Position numbers and translations under genes: made by a program
Assembly (NCBI RefSeq): GCF_002284565.1
Contig: NZ_NPKI01000015.1
Span: 186,001 to 250,000, forward strand
Reading direction: 5' to 3'
DNA length: 64,000 nt
DNA from: Mesorhizobium mediterraneum
GTDB lineage: Bacteria; Pseudomonadota; Alphaproteobacteria; Rhizobiales; Rhizobiaceae
The notes under the pieces: generated by a model
Seen by the model: the letters and a program-made list of their open reading frames with translations, nothing else
What the model was told of the DNA's origin: nothing
Database searches by the model: none
Shown here: one piece after another, positions 1-7,670 of the stretch
How positions within the stretch are numbered: position 1 is the stretch's first letter
Layout: each line of letters starts with the position of its first letter

Positions 1-734
1 GCAAGCCTAGGCGTGACGTGCATCTCTACCGCGAAGTGACCGAGCGCATCCGCGCGGCAGACGTCGACGTGGTGCTGAACCTGACCGCCGGCATGGGCGG
101 CGACATGGTGTTCGGCTCGCCGGAAAACCCGCTGCCGCTGAATGAAAAAGCCACCGATATGGGCGGCGCCACCAACCGCGTGGAACATGTGCGCCAGTGC
201 CTGCCGGAAATCTGCACGCTCGACTGCGGCACCATGAATTTCGCCGAGGCCGACTATGTCATGACCAACACGCCCGGCATGCTGCGCGCCATGGGCGGCA
301 TGATGACGGCGCTCGGCGTCAAGCCGGAGATCGAGGCCTTCGACACCGGGCATCTCTGGTTTGCCAAGCAATTGGTCGAGGAAAAGGTGCTGGATCCGGA
401 TGCTCTCGTGCAATTGTGCATGGGTGTGCCGTGGGGCGCGCCGGATGATCTCAACACCTTTATGGCCATGGTCAACAACGTGCCGTCGAGCTGGACCTGG
501 TCGGCCTTTTCCATCGGCCGTAACCAGATGGCCTATGCCGCCGCCGCGGTGCTGGCCGGCGGCAATGTCCGCGTCGGGCTCGAGGACAATCTCTGGCTCG
601 ACAAGGGCGTGCTGGCGACCAATGCGCAGCTGGTCGACCGGGCGGTCAGCATCGTGTCGAACATGGGCGCGAGGGTGATCGGCCCGGAGGAAGTGCGCAA
701 GAAGCTCAATTTGACGAAGCGCGTGCCGCTTTGA
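1..734 (+). CDS. BKACE family enzyme (3-keto acid cleavage, DUF849), 5' end outside window
   Basis: This is the C-terminal part of a beta-keto acid cleavage enzyme. The frame is open from the first bases (Lys-Pro-Arg-Arg-Asp before the GTG at 18), so the true start lies upstream and the zinc-binding His pair expected near the N terminus is not visible. What is visible is the family core VVLNLTAGMGGD and, near the C terminus, RVGLEDN, whose Glu is a family metal or catalytic residue. BKACE enzymes join a 3-keto acid with acetyl-CoA to give acetoacetate and a shorter acyl-CoA. The carnitine dehydrogenase-like gene two positions downstream suggests 3-dehydrocarnitine as substrate, giving betainyl-CoA; that assignment is inferred from context. 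Confidence 0.9.
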   Translation, partial: KPRRDVHLYREVTERIRAADVDVVLNLTAGMGGDMVFGSPENPLPLNEKATDMGGATNRVEHVRQCLPEICTLDCGTMNFAEADYVMTNTPGMLRAMGGMMTALGVKPEIEAFDTGHLWFAKQLVEEKVLDPDALVQLCMGVPWGAPDDLNTFMAMVNNVPSSWTWSAFSIGRNQMAYAAAAVLAGGNVRVGLEDNLWLDKGVLATNAQLVDRAVSIVSNMGARVIGPEEVRKKLNLTKRVPL

Positions 735-760
735 AGGGAATCAGTAGGGAGGAGCCGCCG

Positions 761-1390
761 ATGAAGACCGTGAAATTCACCGCCATGAAGGACGGCGACC
801 GCGAGGACTACGCCTTCCTCACCGAGCACGAGATCGACTATGCGGCGAAAACCGGCGACCGGCTGCTTGACGCGCTTGTCCAGCTCGACGAGGGGCTGTC
901 CGGCTACAAGATCACCCGGCTTGGCCATTCGCTGCAAGCGGCGACACGCGCATGGCGCGACGGCGCCGATACCGACTGGATCGCCTGCGCGCTGCTGCAC
1001 GACATCGGCGACATCTACGCACCCTACAATCACGACGAATATGCAGCTTCGATCCTAAAACCGTTCGTGCGCGAGCAATGCACCTGGGTGGTGGAAAAGC
1101 ACGGCGACTTCCAGCGTCTCTATTACGCGCACCACCTTGGCGGCAATCCGCATGCGCGCGACCGTTTCGCCGGCCATCATTATTTCGACGATTGCGATGA
1201 GTTTTGCGAGCGCTGGGACCAGTCGAGCTTCGACCCGGACTACGAGACGCTGCCGATCGACTTCTTCCGGCCCTTCGTGCTCGAAGTGTTTGCGCGCAAG
1301 GCCTATGACCCCACCGTGATCCGCGCCGGCCAGCGCGTGCCACTCACCGATTCCAAAGTAGCCAGGACCAGAACCGGAGCCTCCGCATGA
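761..1390 (+). CDS. HD-domain protein, PhnZ/TmpB-like putative di-iron oxygenase
   Basis: A 209-residue HD-domain protein. The ATG at 761 is preferred over a TTG 30 nt upstream because GGGAGGAG lies just before it. The candidate metal ligands are His56, His80-Asp81, His91, His114 and Asp153, in the order and context of the PhnZ HD-domain oxygenases (RLGHSLQ, ALLHDIGD, NHDE, EKH, RWDQ). PhnZ-type proteins use a mixed-valence di-iron site to cleave hydroxylated organophosphonates. The Tyr and Glu of the PhnZ substrate lid, as I recall them, are not conserved here: Tyr49 sits where Glu27 would be. The stop overlaps the next start (ATGA), so it is translationally coupled to the carnitine dehydrogenase-like gene. 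An oxidative step on a trimethylammonium substrate is plausible but unproven; plain phosphohydrolase activity is the alternative. Confidence 0.75.
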   Translation: MKTVKFTAMKDGDREDYAFLTEHEIDYAAKTGDRLLDALVQLDEGLSGYKITRLGHSLQAATRAWRDGADTDWIACALLHDIGDIYAPYNHDEYAASILKPFVREQCTWVVEKHGDFQRLYYAHHLGGNPHARDRFAGHHYFDDCDEFCERWDQSSFDPDYETLPIDFFRPFVLEVFARKAYDPTVIRAGQRVPLTDSKVARTRTGASA

Positions 1391-2484
1391 GCATCATCAA
1401 CAAGGCGGCCGCCATCGGCGGCGGCGTCATCGGCGCCGGTTGGGTGGCACGGCTGCTCTTGAACGGCATCGACGTGTCGATTTTTGATCCGGACCCCGAA
1501 GCCGCACGCAAGGTCGGCGAAGTGATGAAAGGCGCACGCCGCGCCTACAAGCAGATGCTGCCCGACGGCCTGCCCAAGGAAGGAAAACTGACCTTTGCCA
1601 AGACCATCGCCGATGCCGTCGCCGATGCCGATTTCATCCAGGAAAGCGTGCCGGAACGGCTCGACCTGAAGCACCGCGTGCTGGCCGAGATCGATCTTTA
1701 TGCGCCGGCTAACGCCATCGTCGGTTCGTCGACCTCCGGCATCAAGCCGACCGACATGCAGGTGGCGATGAAGAAGCATCCGGAGCGGCTGGTCGTCGGC
1801 CATCCGTTCAACCCGGTCTATCTCTTGCCGCTGGTCGAGATCGTCGGCGGCCAACAGACCTTTCCCGAGGCGATAGAGGTCGCCAAGGAGATGTATGCCT
1901 CGATCGGCATGAAGCCGGTGGTCATCCGCAAGGAGATCGAGGCGTTCGTCGGCGACCGCCTGCTGGAGGCGGCATGGCGCGAGGCACTATGGCTGATCAA
2001 GGATGGCATCTGCACGGTCGAGGAGCTCGACGACATCATGCGCTATGGCTTCGGCCTGCGCTGGGCGCAGATGGGCATGTTCCAGGTCTATCGCGTCGCC
2101 GGCGGCGAGGCCGGCATGCGCCACTTCATGGCGCAGTTCGGGCCATGCCTGAAATGGCCGTGGACCAAGCTGATGGATGTGCCGGAGTTCAACGACGAAC
2201 TGGTCGACCTGATCGCCACCCAGTCGGACGACCAAGCGCATGGCCTGTCGATCCGCGAGCTTGAAAAGATCCGCGACGACAATCTGGTCGCCATCATGGA
2301 TGCGTTGTCGAAGCAGAACAAAGGCAAGGGCTGGGGCGCCGGCGCCTTGCACAAGGACTATACCAAGCAGCTCGCCAAGCTTGCGGCGAAGAAGCCCGCC
2401 TCTTCCAAGGCAGCCGATAAGGCCAAGGCAACCAAGCCGGTGAAGGCCAAAGCTGAAAAGCCGAAGAAAAAGAAGAAGGGCTGA
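1387..2484 (+). CDS. L-carnitine dehydrogenase-like 3-hydroxyacyl-CoA dehydrogenase
   Basis: A 365-residue member of the 3-hydroxyacyl-CoA dehydrogenase fold. The N-terminal Rossmann motif GGGVIGAG is at residues 11-18, the catalytic stretch SSTSG at 114-118 and GHPFNP with the active His at 138-143, followed by VEIVGG. Members lacking CoA recognition oxidise L-carnitine to 3-dehydrocarnitine with NAD+. The neighbours (BKACE, CaiD- and CaiA-like) make that the best guess. Many rhizobial carnitine dehydrogenases carry a fused C-terminal thioesterase domain; here that domain is absent. Instead the last 30 or so residues form a Lys/Ala-rich tail ending in five lysines before a Gly. The start overlaps the HD gene stop. 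Confidence 0.8.
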   Translation: MSIINKAAAIGGGVIGAGWVARLLLNGIDVSIFDPDPEAARKVGEVMKGARRAYKQMLPDGLPKEGKLTFAKTIADAVADADFIQESVPERLDLKHRVLAEIDLYAPANAIVGSSTSGIKPTDMQVAMKKHPERLVVGHPFNPVYLLPLVEIVGGQQTFPEAIEVAKEMYASIGMKPVVIRKEIEAFVGDRLLEAAWREALWLIKDGICTVEELDDIMRYGFGLRWAQMGMFQVYRVAGGEAGMRHFMAQFGPCLKWPWTKLMDVPEFNDELVDLIATQSDDQAHGLSIRELEKIRDDNLVAIMDALSKQNKGKGWGAGALHKDYTKQLAKLAAKKPASSKAADKAKATKPVKAKAEKPKKKKKG

Positions 2485-2488
2485 GACC

Positions 2489-3652
2489 ATGGATTTTGGT
2501 CTTTCGGAAGAACAGAAACTCATCGTCGAGACGACGCGCGCCTTCGTCGAGAACGAGCTCTACCCGCATGAGCGCGAGGTCGAGCGCACCGGCGTGCTGC
2601 GCCGCGAGCTGATCGAGGAGATCAAGGCCAAGGCGATCGAAGCCGGGCTCTATGCCGCCAACATGCCGGCGGATGTCGGCGGCGCCGGCCTCGATACGGT
2701 GACCTGGCTGCTCTACGAAAAGGAGCTCGGCCGCGCCAATTACGCGCTGCATTGGACCTGCGTGGCGCGGCCTTCCAATATCCTTTTGGCGGGCACGGCC
2801 GAGCAGCGCGAGAAGTATCTGTTCCCCTGCATTCGCGGCGAGAAATGGGACTGCCTGGCGATGACCGAGCCGGGTGCCGGCTCCGACCTGCGCGGCATGA
2901 AGGCGACCGCCGTCCAGGACGGCGACGACTGGGTGCTGAACGGCACCAAGCATTTCATCAGCCATGCCGACCTCGCCGACTTCGCCATCGTCTTCATGGC
3001 CTCGGGCGAAGAGGATTCGCCGCGCGGCAAGCGAAAGAAGATCACCGCCTTCTTCGTCGACAAGGGCACCAAGGGTTTTACGGTGCGCGACGGCTACCGC
3101 AACGTCTCGCATCGCGGCTACACCAACGCCATACTCGAATTCGACGATTGCCGGCTGCCCGGGGCCCAGGTGCTCGGCGAGGTTCACAAGGGCTTCGATG
3201 TCGCCAATTCGTGGCTTGGCGCAACCCGCCTGCAGGTCGGCGCCACTTGTCTCGGCCGGGCCGAGCGGGCGCTTGGCCATGCCATCGATTACGCCGCGCA
3301 GCGCCAGCAGTTCGGCCAGCCGATCGGCAAGTTCCAGGGCGTGTCGTTTAAACTCGCGGACATGGCGACCGAGTTGAAGGCCGCCGACCTGATGGTGTTC
3401 GAAGCCGGCTGGAAGTACGATCAAGGCACCGTCACCGATCAGGACATGGCCATGGCCAAGCTGAAGGCCACCGAAATGCTTGCCTTCGTTGCCGATGAGG
3501 CGATCCAGATCCATGGCGGCATGGGGCTGATGGACGATTTGCCGCTGGAGCGCATCTGGCGCGACGCCCGCGTCGAGCGCATCTGGGAAGGCACGTCGGA
3601 AATCCAGCGCCACATTATTTCGCGGGCGCTGCTGCGTCCGTTCGGAGCCTGA
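2489..3652 (+). CDS. Acyl-CoA dehydrogenase, CaiA-like
   Basis: A 387-residue FAD acyl-CoA dehydrogenase with the usual N-terminal helical, central beta and C-terminal helical domains. Visible motifs are the FAD/substrate signature MTEPGAGSD (about residues 128-136), QQFGQPI, and the C-terminal IWEGTSEIQR, where Glu367 matches the catalytic base position of medium-chain enzymes. In this operon a role in interconverting gamma-butyrobetainyl-CoA and crotonobetainyl-CoA fits well, since the CaiD-like hydratase would take the product. Substrate is inferred from context only. The gene starts four nucleotides after the previous stop and is followed three nucleotides later by the ligase gene, so all are likely one transcript. 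Confidence 0.85.
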   Translation: MDFGLSEEQKLIVETTRAFVENELYPHEREVERTGVLRRELIEEIKAKAIEAGLYAANMPADVGGAGLDTVTWLLYEKELGRANYALHWTCVARPSNILLAGTAEQREKYLFPCIRGEKWDCLAMTEPGAGSDLRGMKATAVQDGDDWVLNGTKHFISHADLADFAIVFMASGEEDSPRGKRKKITAFFVDKGTKGFTVRDGYRNVSHRGYTNAILEFDDCRLPGAQVLGEVHKGFDVANSWLGATRLQVGATCLGRAERALGHAIDYAAQRQQFGQPIGKFQGVSFKLADMATELKAADLMVFEAGWKYDQGTVTDQDMAMAKLKATEMLAFVADEAIQIHGGMGLMDDLPLERIWRDARVERIWEGTSEIQRHIISRALLRPFGA

Positions 3653-3655
3653 TCA

Positions 3656-5734
3656 ATGCACAGACTTGAACGTCTCCTGCGTCCACGCTCCATTGCCGTG
3701 TTCGGCGGCGCGCAGGCGGCTGCTGTCGTCGCACAATCGATCAAGATGGGCTTTGCTGGCGAGATCTGGCCGGTGCACCCGACCAAGCACGAGGTCGCCG
3801 GGCGCAAAGCCTATCGCTCGGTGGCCGACTTGCCCGGCGCGCCGGACGCTGCCTTTGTCGGCGTCAACCGGCATTTGACCATCGAGGTGGTCAAGGCGCT
3901 GGCCGAGCGCGGTGCCGGCGGCGCCGTCTGCTTTGCCGCCGGCTTTCTCGAGACCGAGGCCTATGACGAGGACGGCGAGCGGCTGCAGGCCGAACTGGTC
4001 GCAGCGGCCGGCCAGATGCCGATCATCGGGCCGAACTGCTACGGCCTGATCAATTATGCCGACGGCGCGCTTTTATGGCCCGACCAGCATGGCGGCATCA
4101 GGCTGGTCGAGGGTGGCCGCGGCGTCGCCATCATCACCCAATCGTCGAACATCGCCATCAACATGACGATGCAGAAGCGCGGCCTGCCGATCGCGTTTCT
4201 GATGACCGCCGGCAACCAGGCGCAGACCGGCCTTTCCGAAATGGCGCTCGGCCTGATCGAGGGCGACCGCGTCACCTCGCTCGGCCTGCATATCGAGGCC
4301 TTCGATTCGGTAGCCGGCTTCGAAAGGCTGGCCGCGCGGGCGCGTGAGTTGAGAAAGCCGATCATTGCCATGAAGGTCGGCCGCTCCGAGCAGGCGCGGC
4401 AAGCGACCGTCTCGCACACGGCATCGCTGGCCGGCTCGGATGCGGCCTCGGGCGCCTTCCTGAAGCGGCTCGGCATCGCCCGCGTCGACTCCATCCCCGC
4501 CTTCATCGAGGCGCTGAAGCTGCTGCACGTCACCGGACCCCTGCCCGGCTACCGGCTGTCGTCGATGAGCTGTTCGGGCGGCGAGGCCTCCGTCATGGCC
4601 GACAGCGCCGAAGGCCGCTGGGTGAATTTCCCTGTTCTGACCGACACGCACCGCGCCCACGTCAAATCGACGCTCGGGCCGCTGGTTGCAGTGGCCAACC
4701 CGCTCGACTACCACACCTTCATCTGGAACAACGAGCCGGCGATGACCGCCACCTTCACCGCCATGGTGTCGGGCGGCTTCGACCTCAACATGCTGGTGCT
4801 CGACTTTCCGCGCCCCGACCGCTGCTCCGACACTGACTGGTGGGCGACGCTGCGTGCCTTCGAATCGGCGCTGAAGACCAACAAGGCGCAGGGCGCGATC
4901 GTGTCGTCGCTGCCGGAGAACCTGCCCGAGGAATACACCGCCGGACTGATGGCGCGCGGCATGGTGCCGTTGTTCGGCATTTCCGAGGCCATGGACGCCG
5001 CCCAGGCGGCAGCCTTTATCGGCTGGGCCTGGCGCGAGCCGCAGGCGCAGCCGATCGACACCTCCGCTTCCGGTGCACCGAGTGGCGACCATGTCACACC
5101 TGATGAGGCCGAGGCGAAAGCACGGCTGATCGAGGCCGGGCTTCCCGTGCCCAGGGGCGAACGCGCCGGCAACGCCGTCGAGGCGGTGATCTCGTCGATG
5201 GCGCTCGGCTTTCCGGTAGCGCTGAAGGCATTGGGCGTCACCCACAAATCCGAGCTTGGCGCGGTGCGGCTCAACCTCAGGGATGCCGAATCCGTCAGCA
5301 CCGCCGCCCATGATCTCGATCCGCTCGGCACCGGCCTCTATGTCGAGCGCATGGTGCGCGACGGCGTCGCCGAGCTGCTCGTCGGCTTCACCCGCGACCC
5401 GATGTTCGGCGCGGTGATGACGCTCGGCACCGGTGGCGTGCTGGTCGAGCTGTTGCGCGACAGCGTCACGCTGATGCTGCCGGCGACACGCGACGACATC
5501 GAGGCGGCCCTGCGCGGGCTCAAATTGTTCCCGCTGCTCGAAGGCTATCGCGGTCGGCCGAAGGCCGATGTCGCGGCGGCCATCGATGCAATATCAGGCA
5601 TCGCCGCCTTCGTGCAGGAAAATGCCGGCGAGATCGAGGAACTCGACATCAATCCGCTGATTGTCTGCGCGCACGGCAAAGGCGCCTGGATCGCCGACGC
5701 GCTGCTGGTGCTTGGAGAGAAAAAGAATGTCTGA
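3656..5734 (+). CDS. ADP-forming acyl-CoA ligase (acetate-CoA ligase family, alpha-beta fusion)
   Basis: A 692-residue single-chain NDP-forming acyl-CoA synthetase. The order is an N-terminal CoA-binding Rossmann domain (starting LRPRSIAVFGG), succinyl-CoA ligase-like domains carrying the phospho-histidine at His254 (TVSHTASLAG), and a C-terminal ATP-grasp domain (from about residue 480, ending EELDINPLIV). The reaction is carboxylate + CoA + ATP to acyl-CoA + ADP + Pi and is reversible. In the E. coli cai system the ligase is the AMP-forming CaiC, so this would be a non-homologous replacement if it activates gamma-butyrobetaine, crotonobetaine or carnitine. Reversibility could also release free carnitine, as no thioesterase is seen here. 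Substrate is inferred. Confidence 0.85.
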   Translation: MHRLERLLRPRSIAVFGGAQAAAVVAQSIKMGFAGEIWPVHPTKHEVAGRKAYRSVADLPGAPDAAFVGVNRHLTIEVVKALAERGAGGAVCFAAGFLETEAYDEDGERLQAELVAAAGQMPIIGPNCYGLINYADGALLWPDQHGGIRLVEGGRGVAIITQSSNIAINMTMQKRGLPIAFLMTAGNQAQTGLSEMALGLIEGDRVTSLGLHIEAFDSVAGFERLAARARELRKPIIAMKVGRSEQARQATVSHTASLAGSDAASGAFLKRLGIARVDSIPAFIEALKLLHVTGPLPGYRLSSMSCSGGEASVMADSAEGRWVNFPVLTDTHRAHVKSTLGPLVAVANPLDYHTFIWNNEPAMTATFTAMVSGGFDLNMLVLDFPRPDRCSDTDWWATLRAFESALKTNKAQGAIVSSLPENLPEEYTAGLMARGMVPLFGISEAMDAAQAAAFIGWAWREPQAQPIDTSASGAPSGDHVTPDEAEAKARLIEAGLPVPRGERAGNAVEAVISSMALGFPVALKALGVTHKSELGAVRLNLRDAESVSTAAHDLDPLGTGLYVERMVRDGVAELLVGFTRDPMFGAVMTLGTGGVLVELLRDSVTLMLPATRDDIEAALRGLKLFPLLEGYRGRPKADVAAAIDAISGIAAFVQENAGEIEELDINPLIVCAHGKGAWIADALLVLGEKKNV

Positions 5735-6509
5735 CGTCATTTCAACGCGCCGCGAGGGCACGATCCTCGAAGTCACGCTCGACCGGCCCAAGGCCAATGC
5801 CATCGATCTGAAGACCTCGCGGCTGATGGGCGAGACGTTCAAGGCGTTCCGCGACGATCCGGATCTGCGGGTCGCCATCGTCAGGACTGCCGGCGACAAG
5901 TTCTTCTGCGCCGGCTGGGACCTGAAGGCTGCGGCCGGCGGCGATGCGGTCGACGGCGACTATGGCGTCGGCGGGTTTGGCGGGCTGCAGGAGTTGCGCG
6001 ACCTCAACAAGCCGGTCATCGCCTGCGTCAACGGCATGGCGGTCGGCGGCGGCTTCGAGCTGGCGCTGTCCTGCGACCTCATCTACGCGTCCGATCATTC
6101 CTCCTTCGCGCTGCCCGAGATCCGCGCCGGCACGCTTGCGGATGCGGCGACGATCAAGCTGCCGAAGCGCATCCCCTATCATGTCGCCATGGATCTTTTG
6201 CTCACCGGCCGCTGGATGGATGTCGCAGAGGCGCATCGCTGGGGCCTGGTCAATGAGGTGCTGCCCAGGGACAGGCTCGAGGACCGCGTCTGGGAGATCG
6301 CACGACTGCTGGCCGGCGGTCCGCCGCTGGTCTTCGCCGCGATCAAGGAGACGGCCCGGGTCGCCGAATCGCTCACCTTCCAGGACGCGATGAACCGGGT
6401 GACGCGCAGGCAGCTGCCGACCGTCGATGTCCTCTACGGTTCGGAGGACAACATGGAAGGTTTTCGTGCCTTTGCGGAGAAGCGCCAGCCTGTGTGGAAG
6501 GGACGATAA
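5727..6509 (+). CDS. caiD: CaiD-like carnitinyl-CoA dehydratase / crotonobetainyl-CoA hydratase
   Basis: A 260-residue crotonase-fold enzyme very like E. coli CaiD: it shares LDRPKANAID near the N terminus, FCAGWDLKAAA at about 60-70, an oxyanion loop with Glu111 (GGGFELAL) and Glu131 (FALPE), the same numbering as the two CaiD catalytic glutamates, and the C-terminal AEKRQPVWKGR. CaiD interconverts crotonobetainyl-CoA and L-carnitinyl-CoA. The ATG at 5727 overlaps the end of the ligase gene by eight bases and aligns with the CaiD N terminus; an in-frame ATG upstream lies deep inside the ligase gene and is rejected. It is the last gene of the operon before a palindromic intergenic element. 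Confidence 0.85.
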   Translation: MSDVISTRREGTILEVTLDRPKANAIDLKTSRLMGETFKAFRDDPDLRVAIVRTAGDKFFCAGWDLKAAAGGDAVDGDYGVGGFGGLQELRDLNKPVIACVNGMAVGGGFELALSCDLIYASDHSSFALPEIRAGTLADAATIKLPKRIPYHVAMDLLLTGRWMDVAEAHRWGLVNEVLPRDRLEDRVWEIARLLAGGPPLVFAAIKETARVAESLTFQDAMNRVTRRQLPTVDVLYGSEDNMEGFRAFAEKRQPVWKGR

Positions 6510-6529
6510 CGTCGGAGATGATGGCGCGA

Positions 6530-6691
6530 GGCACCCCCCTCTGCCCTTCCGGGCATCTCCCCCTCAAGGGGGGAGATCGGATGTCGCGAAGGCTTTCGTC
6601 AATCTTCTATGTCGCAGGGAAAGCGCCGAGCCCGAAGCTGCCAATCTCCCCCCTTGAGGGGGAGATGCCCGGCAGGGCAGAGGGGGGTGCC
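6530..6691. repeat. Palindromic intergenic element, type A (copy 1)
   Basis: Two long inverted arms (left from 6530, right ending 6691) match over about 42 bases with one visible mismatch. The outer sequence is GGCACCCCCCTCTGCCC and the inner tips read CTCCCCCTCAAGGGG. The same arm plan recurs at 14132-14310. It resembles rhizobial RIME-type mosaic elements. It fills most of the gap between the caiD-like gene and the esterase gene and could act as a transcript end or stabiliser. No coding content is seen. Confidence 0.85.
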
Positions 6692-6723
6692 TGGGCGCCG
6701 TCGTCGCAGGTTGGTCTCCTCTC

Positions 6724-7665
6724 ATGACCGACTACAATAAGCTGATCGACGCCGAGACCTGGGCCTTCATCGAGCGGACCAATTCCTACTATCCGCCTGA
6801 CACGATCGACTACACGATCGATCAGCAACGTGAAATCTACGACCGCATGTGCCGCGAGTTCTTTGCCGGCTACCCAGACAATGTCACGGCGGAGACCACC
6901 GCCATTGCCACGCCCTCGCATCCCATCCCGATCCGCATCTACCTGACGCCGGCGCCGGAAGCGGCGGCGATGGTGCTCTATTTCCATGGCGGCGGTTTTA
7001 TCCTCGGCGGGCTCGACAGCCATGACGACGTCTGTGCCGAGCTTTGCAGCCGCACCGGCTTTGAAGTGGTTTCGGTCGACTATCGGCTAGCGCCGGAACA
7101 TCTTCATCCGGCTGCCTTCGACGATGCCATCAGCGCCTTCGAATGGGCGGCGACAACTTATAAGCGCGCGATCCTGCTTTGCGGCGACAGCGCCGGCGGC
7201 AATCTCTGCGCCTCCGTTAGCCACGCGACACGCGGCCATGCGCGAAGGCCGATCGGCCAGGTGCTGATCTATCCCGGTCTTGGCGGCGACCGCTCGCAAG
7301 GGTCCTACGTGGCCCATGCCGAAGCGCCGTTGCTGACGGTGCGCGACCTCGATTTCTACACGAATATCAGGACTGGCGGCGAGGACCGCACCGGCGATCT
7401 CACTCTGTCGCCGCTGGCCGACGCCGATTTTGCCAATCTGCCGCCGACCGTGCTGATCACCGCGCAATGCGACCCGTTGTCGTCAGACGGCGAGGCCTAT
7501 CGCGACCGCATCGTCGCGGCAGAGGGACACGCCTACTGGTTGGAGGAGCCGGGTCTGGTGCATGGCTATCTCAGAGCCAGGCATACGGTCGGCCGCGCCC
7601 GTTCGAGCTTCACCCGCATCGTCGACGCTGTGTCGGTTCTGGGACGCGGCGAATGGATCTGGTGA
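6724..7665 (+). CDS. Alpha/beta hydrolase, hormone-sensitive lipase type esterase
   Basis: A 313-residue esterase of the HSL (family IV) group. The oxyanion motif HGGG is at residues 88-91 (FHGGGFILGG), the nucleophile motif GDSAGG gives Ser156, and the acid and base are probably Asp250 (AQCDPLSSD) and His280 (LVHGYL). DYRLAPEH at 119-126 is typical of the family. No signal peptide is seen, so a cytoplasmic enzyme on short acyl esters is likely. The natural substrate is not evident. It starts just after a palindromic element, is not obviously part of the carnitine operon and ends five bases from the convergent FAD gene. Confidence 0.85.
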   Translation: MTDYNKLIDAETWAFIERTNSYYPPDTIDYTIDQQREIYDRMCREFFAGYPDNVTAETTAIATPSHPIPIRIYLTPAPEAAAMVLYFHGGGFILGGLDSHDDVCAELCSRTGFEVVSVDYRLAPEHLHPAAFDDAISAFEWAATTYKRAILLCGDSAGGNLCASVSHATRGHARRPIGQVLIYPGLGGDRSQGSYVAHAEAPLLTVRDLDFYTNIRTGGEDRTGDLTLSPLADADFANLPPTVLITAQCDPLSSDGEAYRDRIVAAEGHAYWLEEPGLVHGYLRARHTVGRARSSFTRIVDAVSVLGRGEWIW

Positions 7666-7670
7666 GGGTT

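Noticed and set aside
731..760. TTG start adding ten residues to the HD-domain protein
   Set aside because: The ATG at 761 has a strong ribosome binding site and a family-like N terminus.
2294..3613. Long minus-strand frame opposite the acyl-CoA dehydrogenase gene
   Set aside because: No domain; it is a shadow of strong third-position GC in the plus-strand operon.
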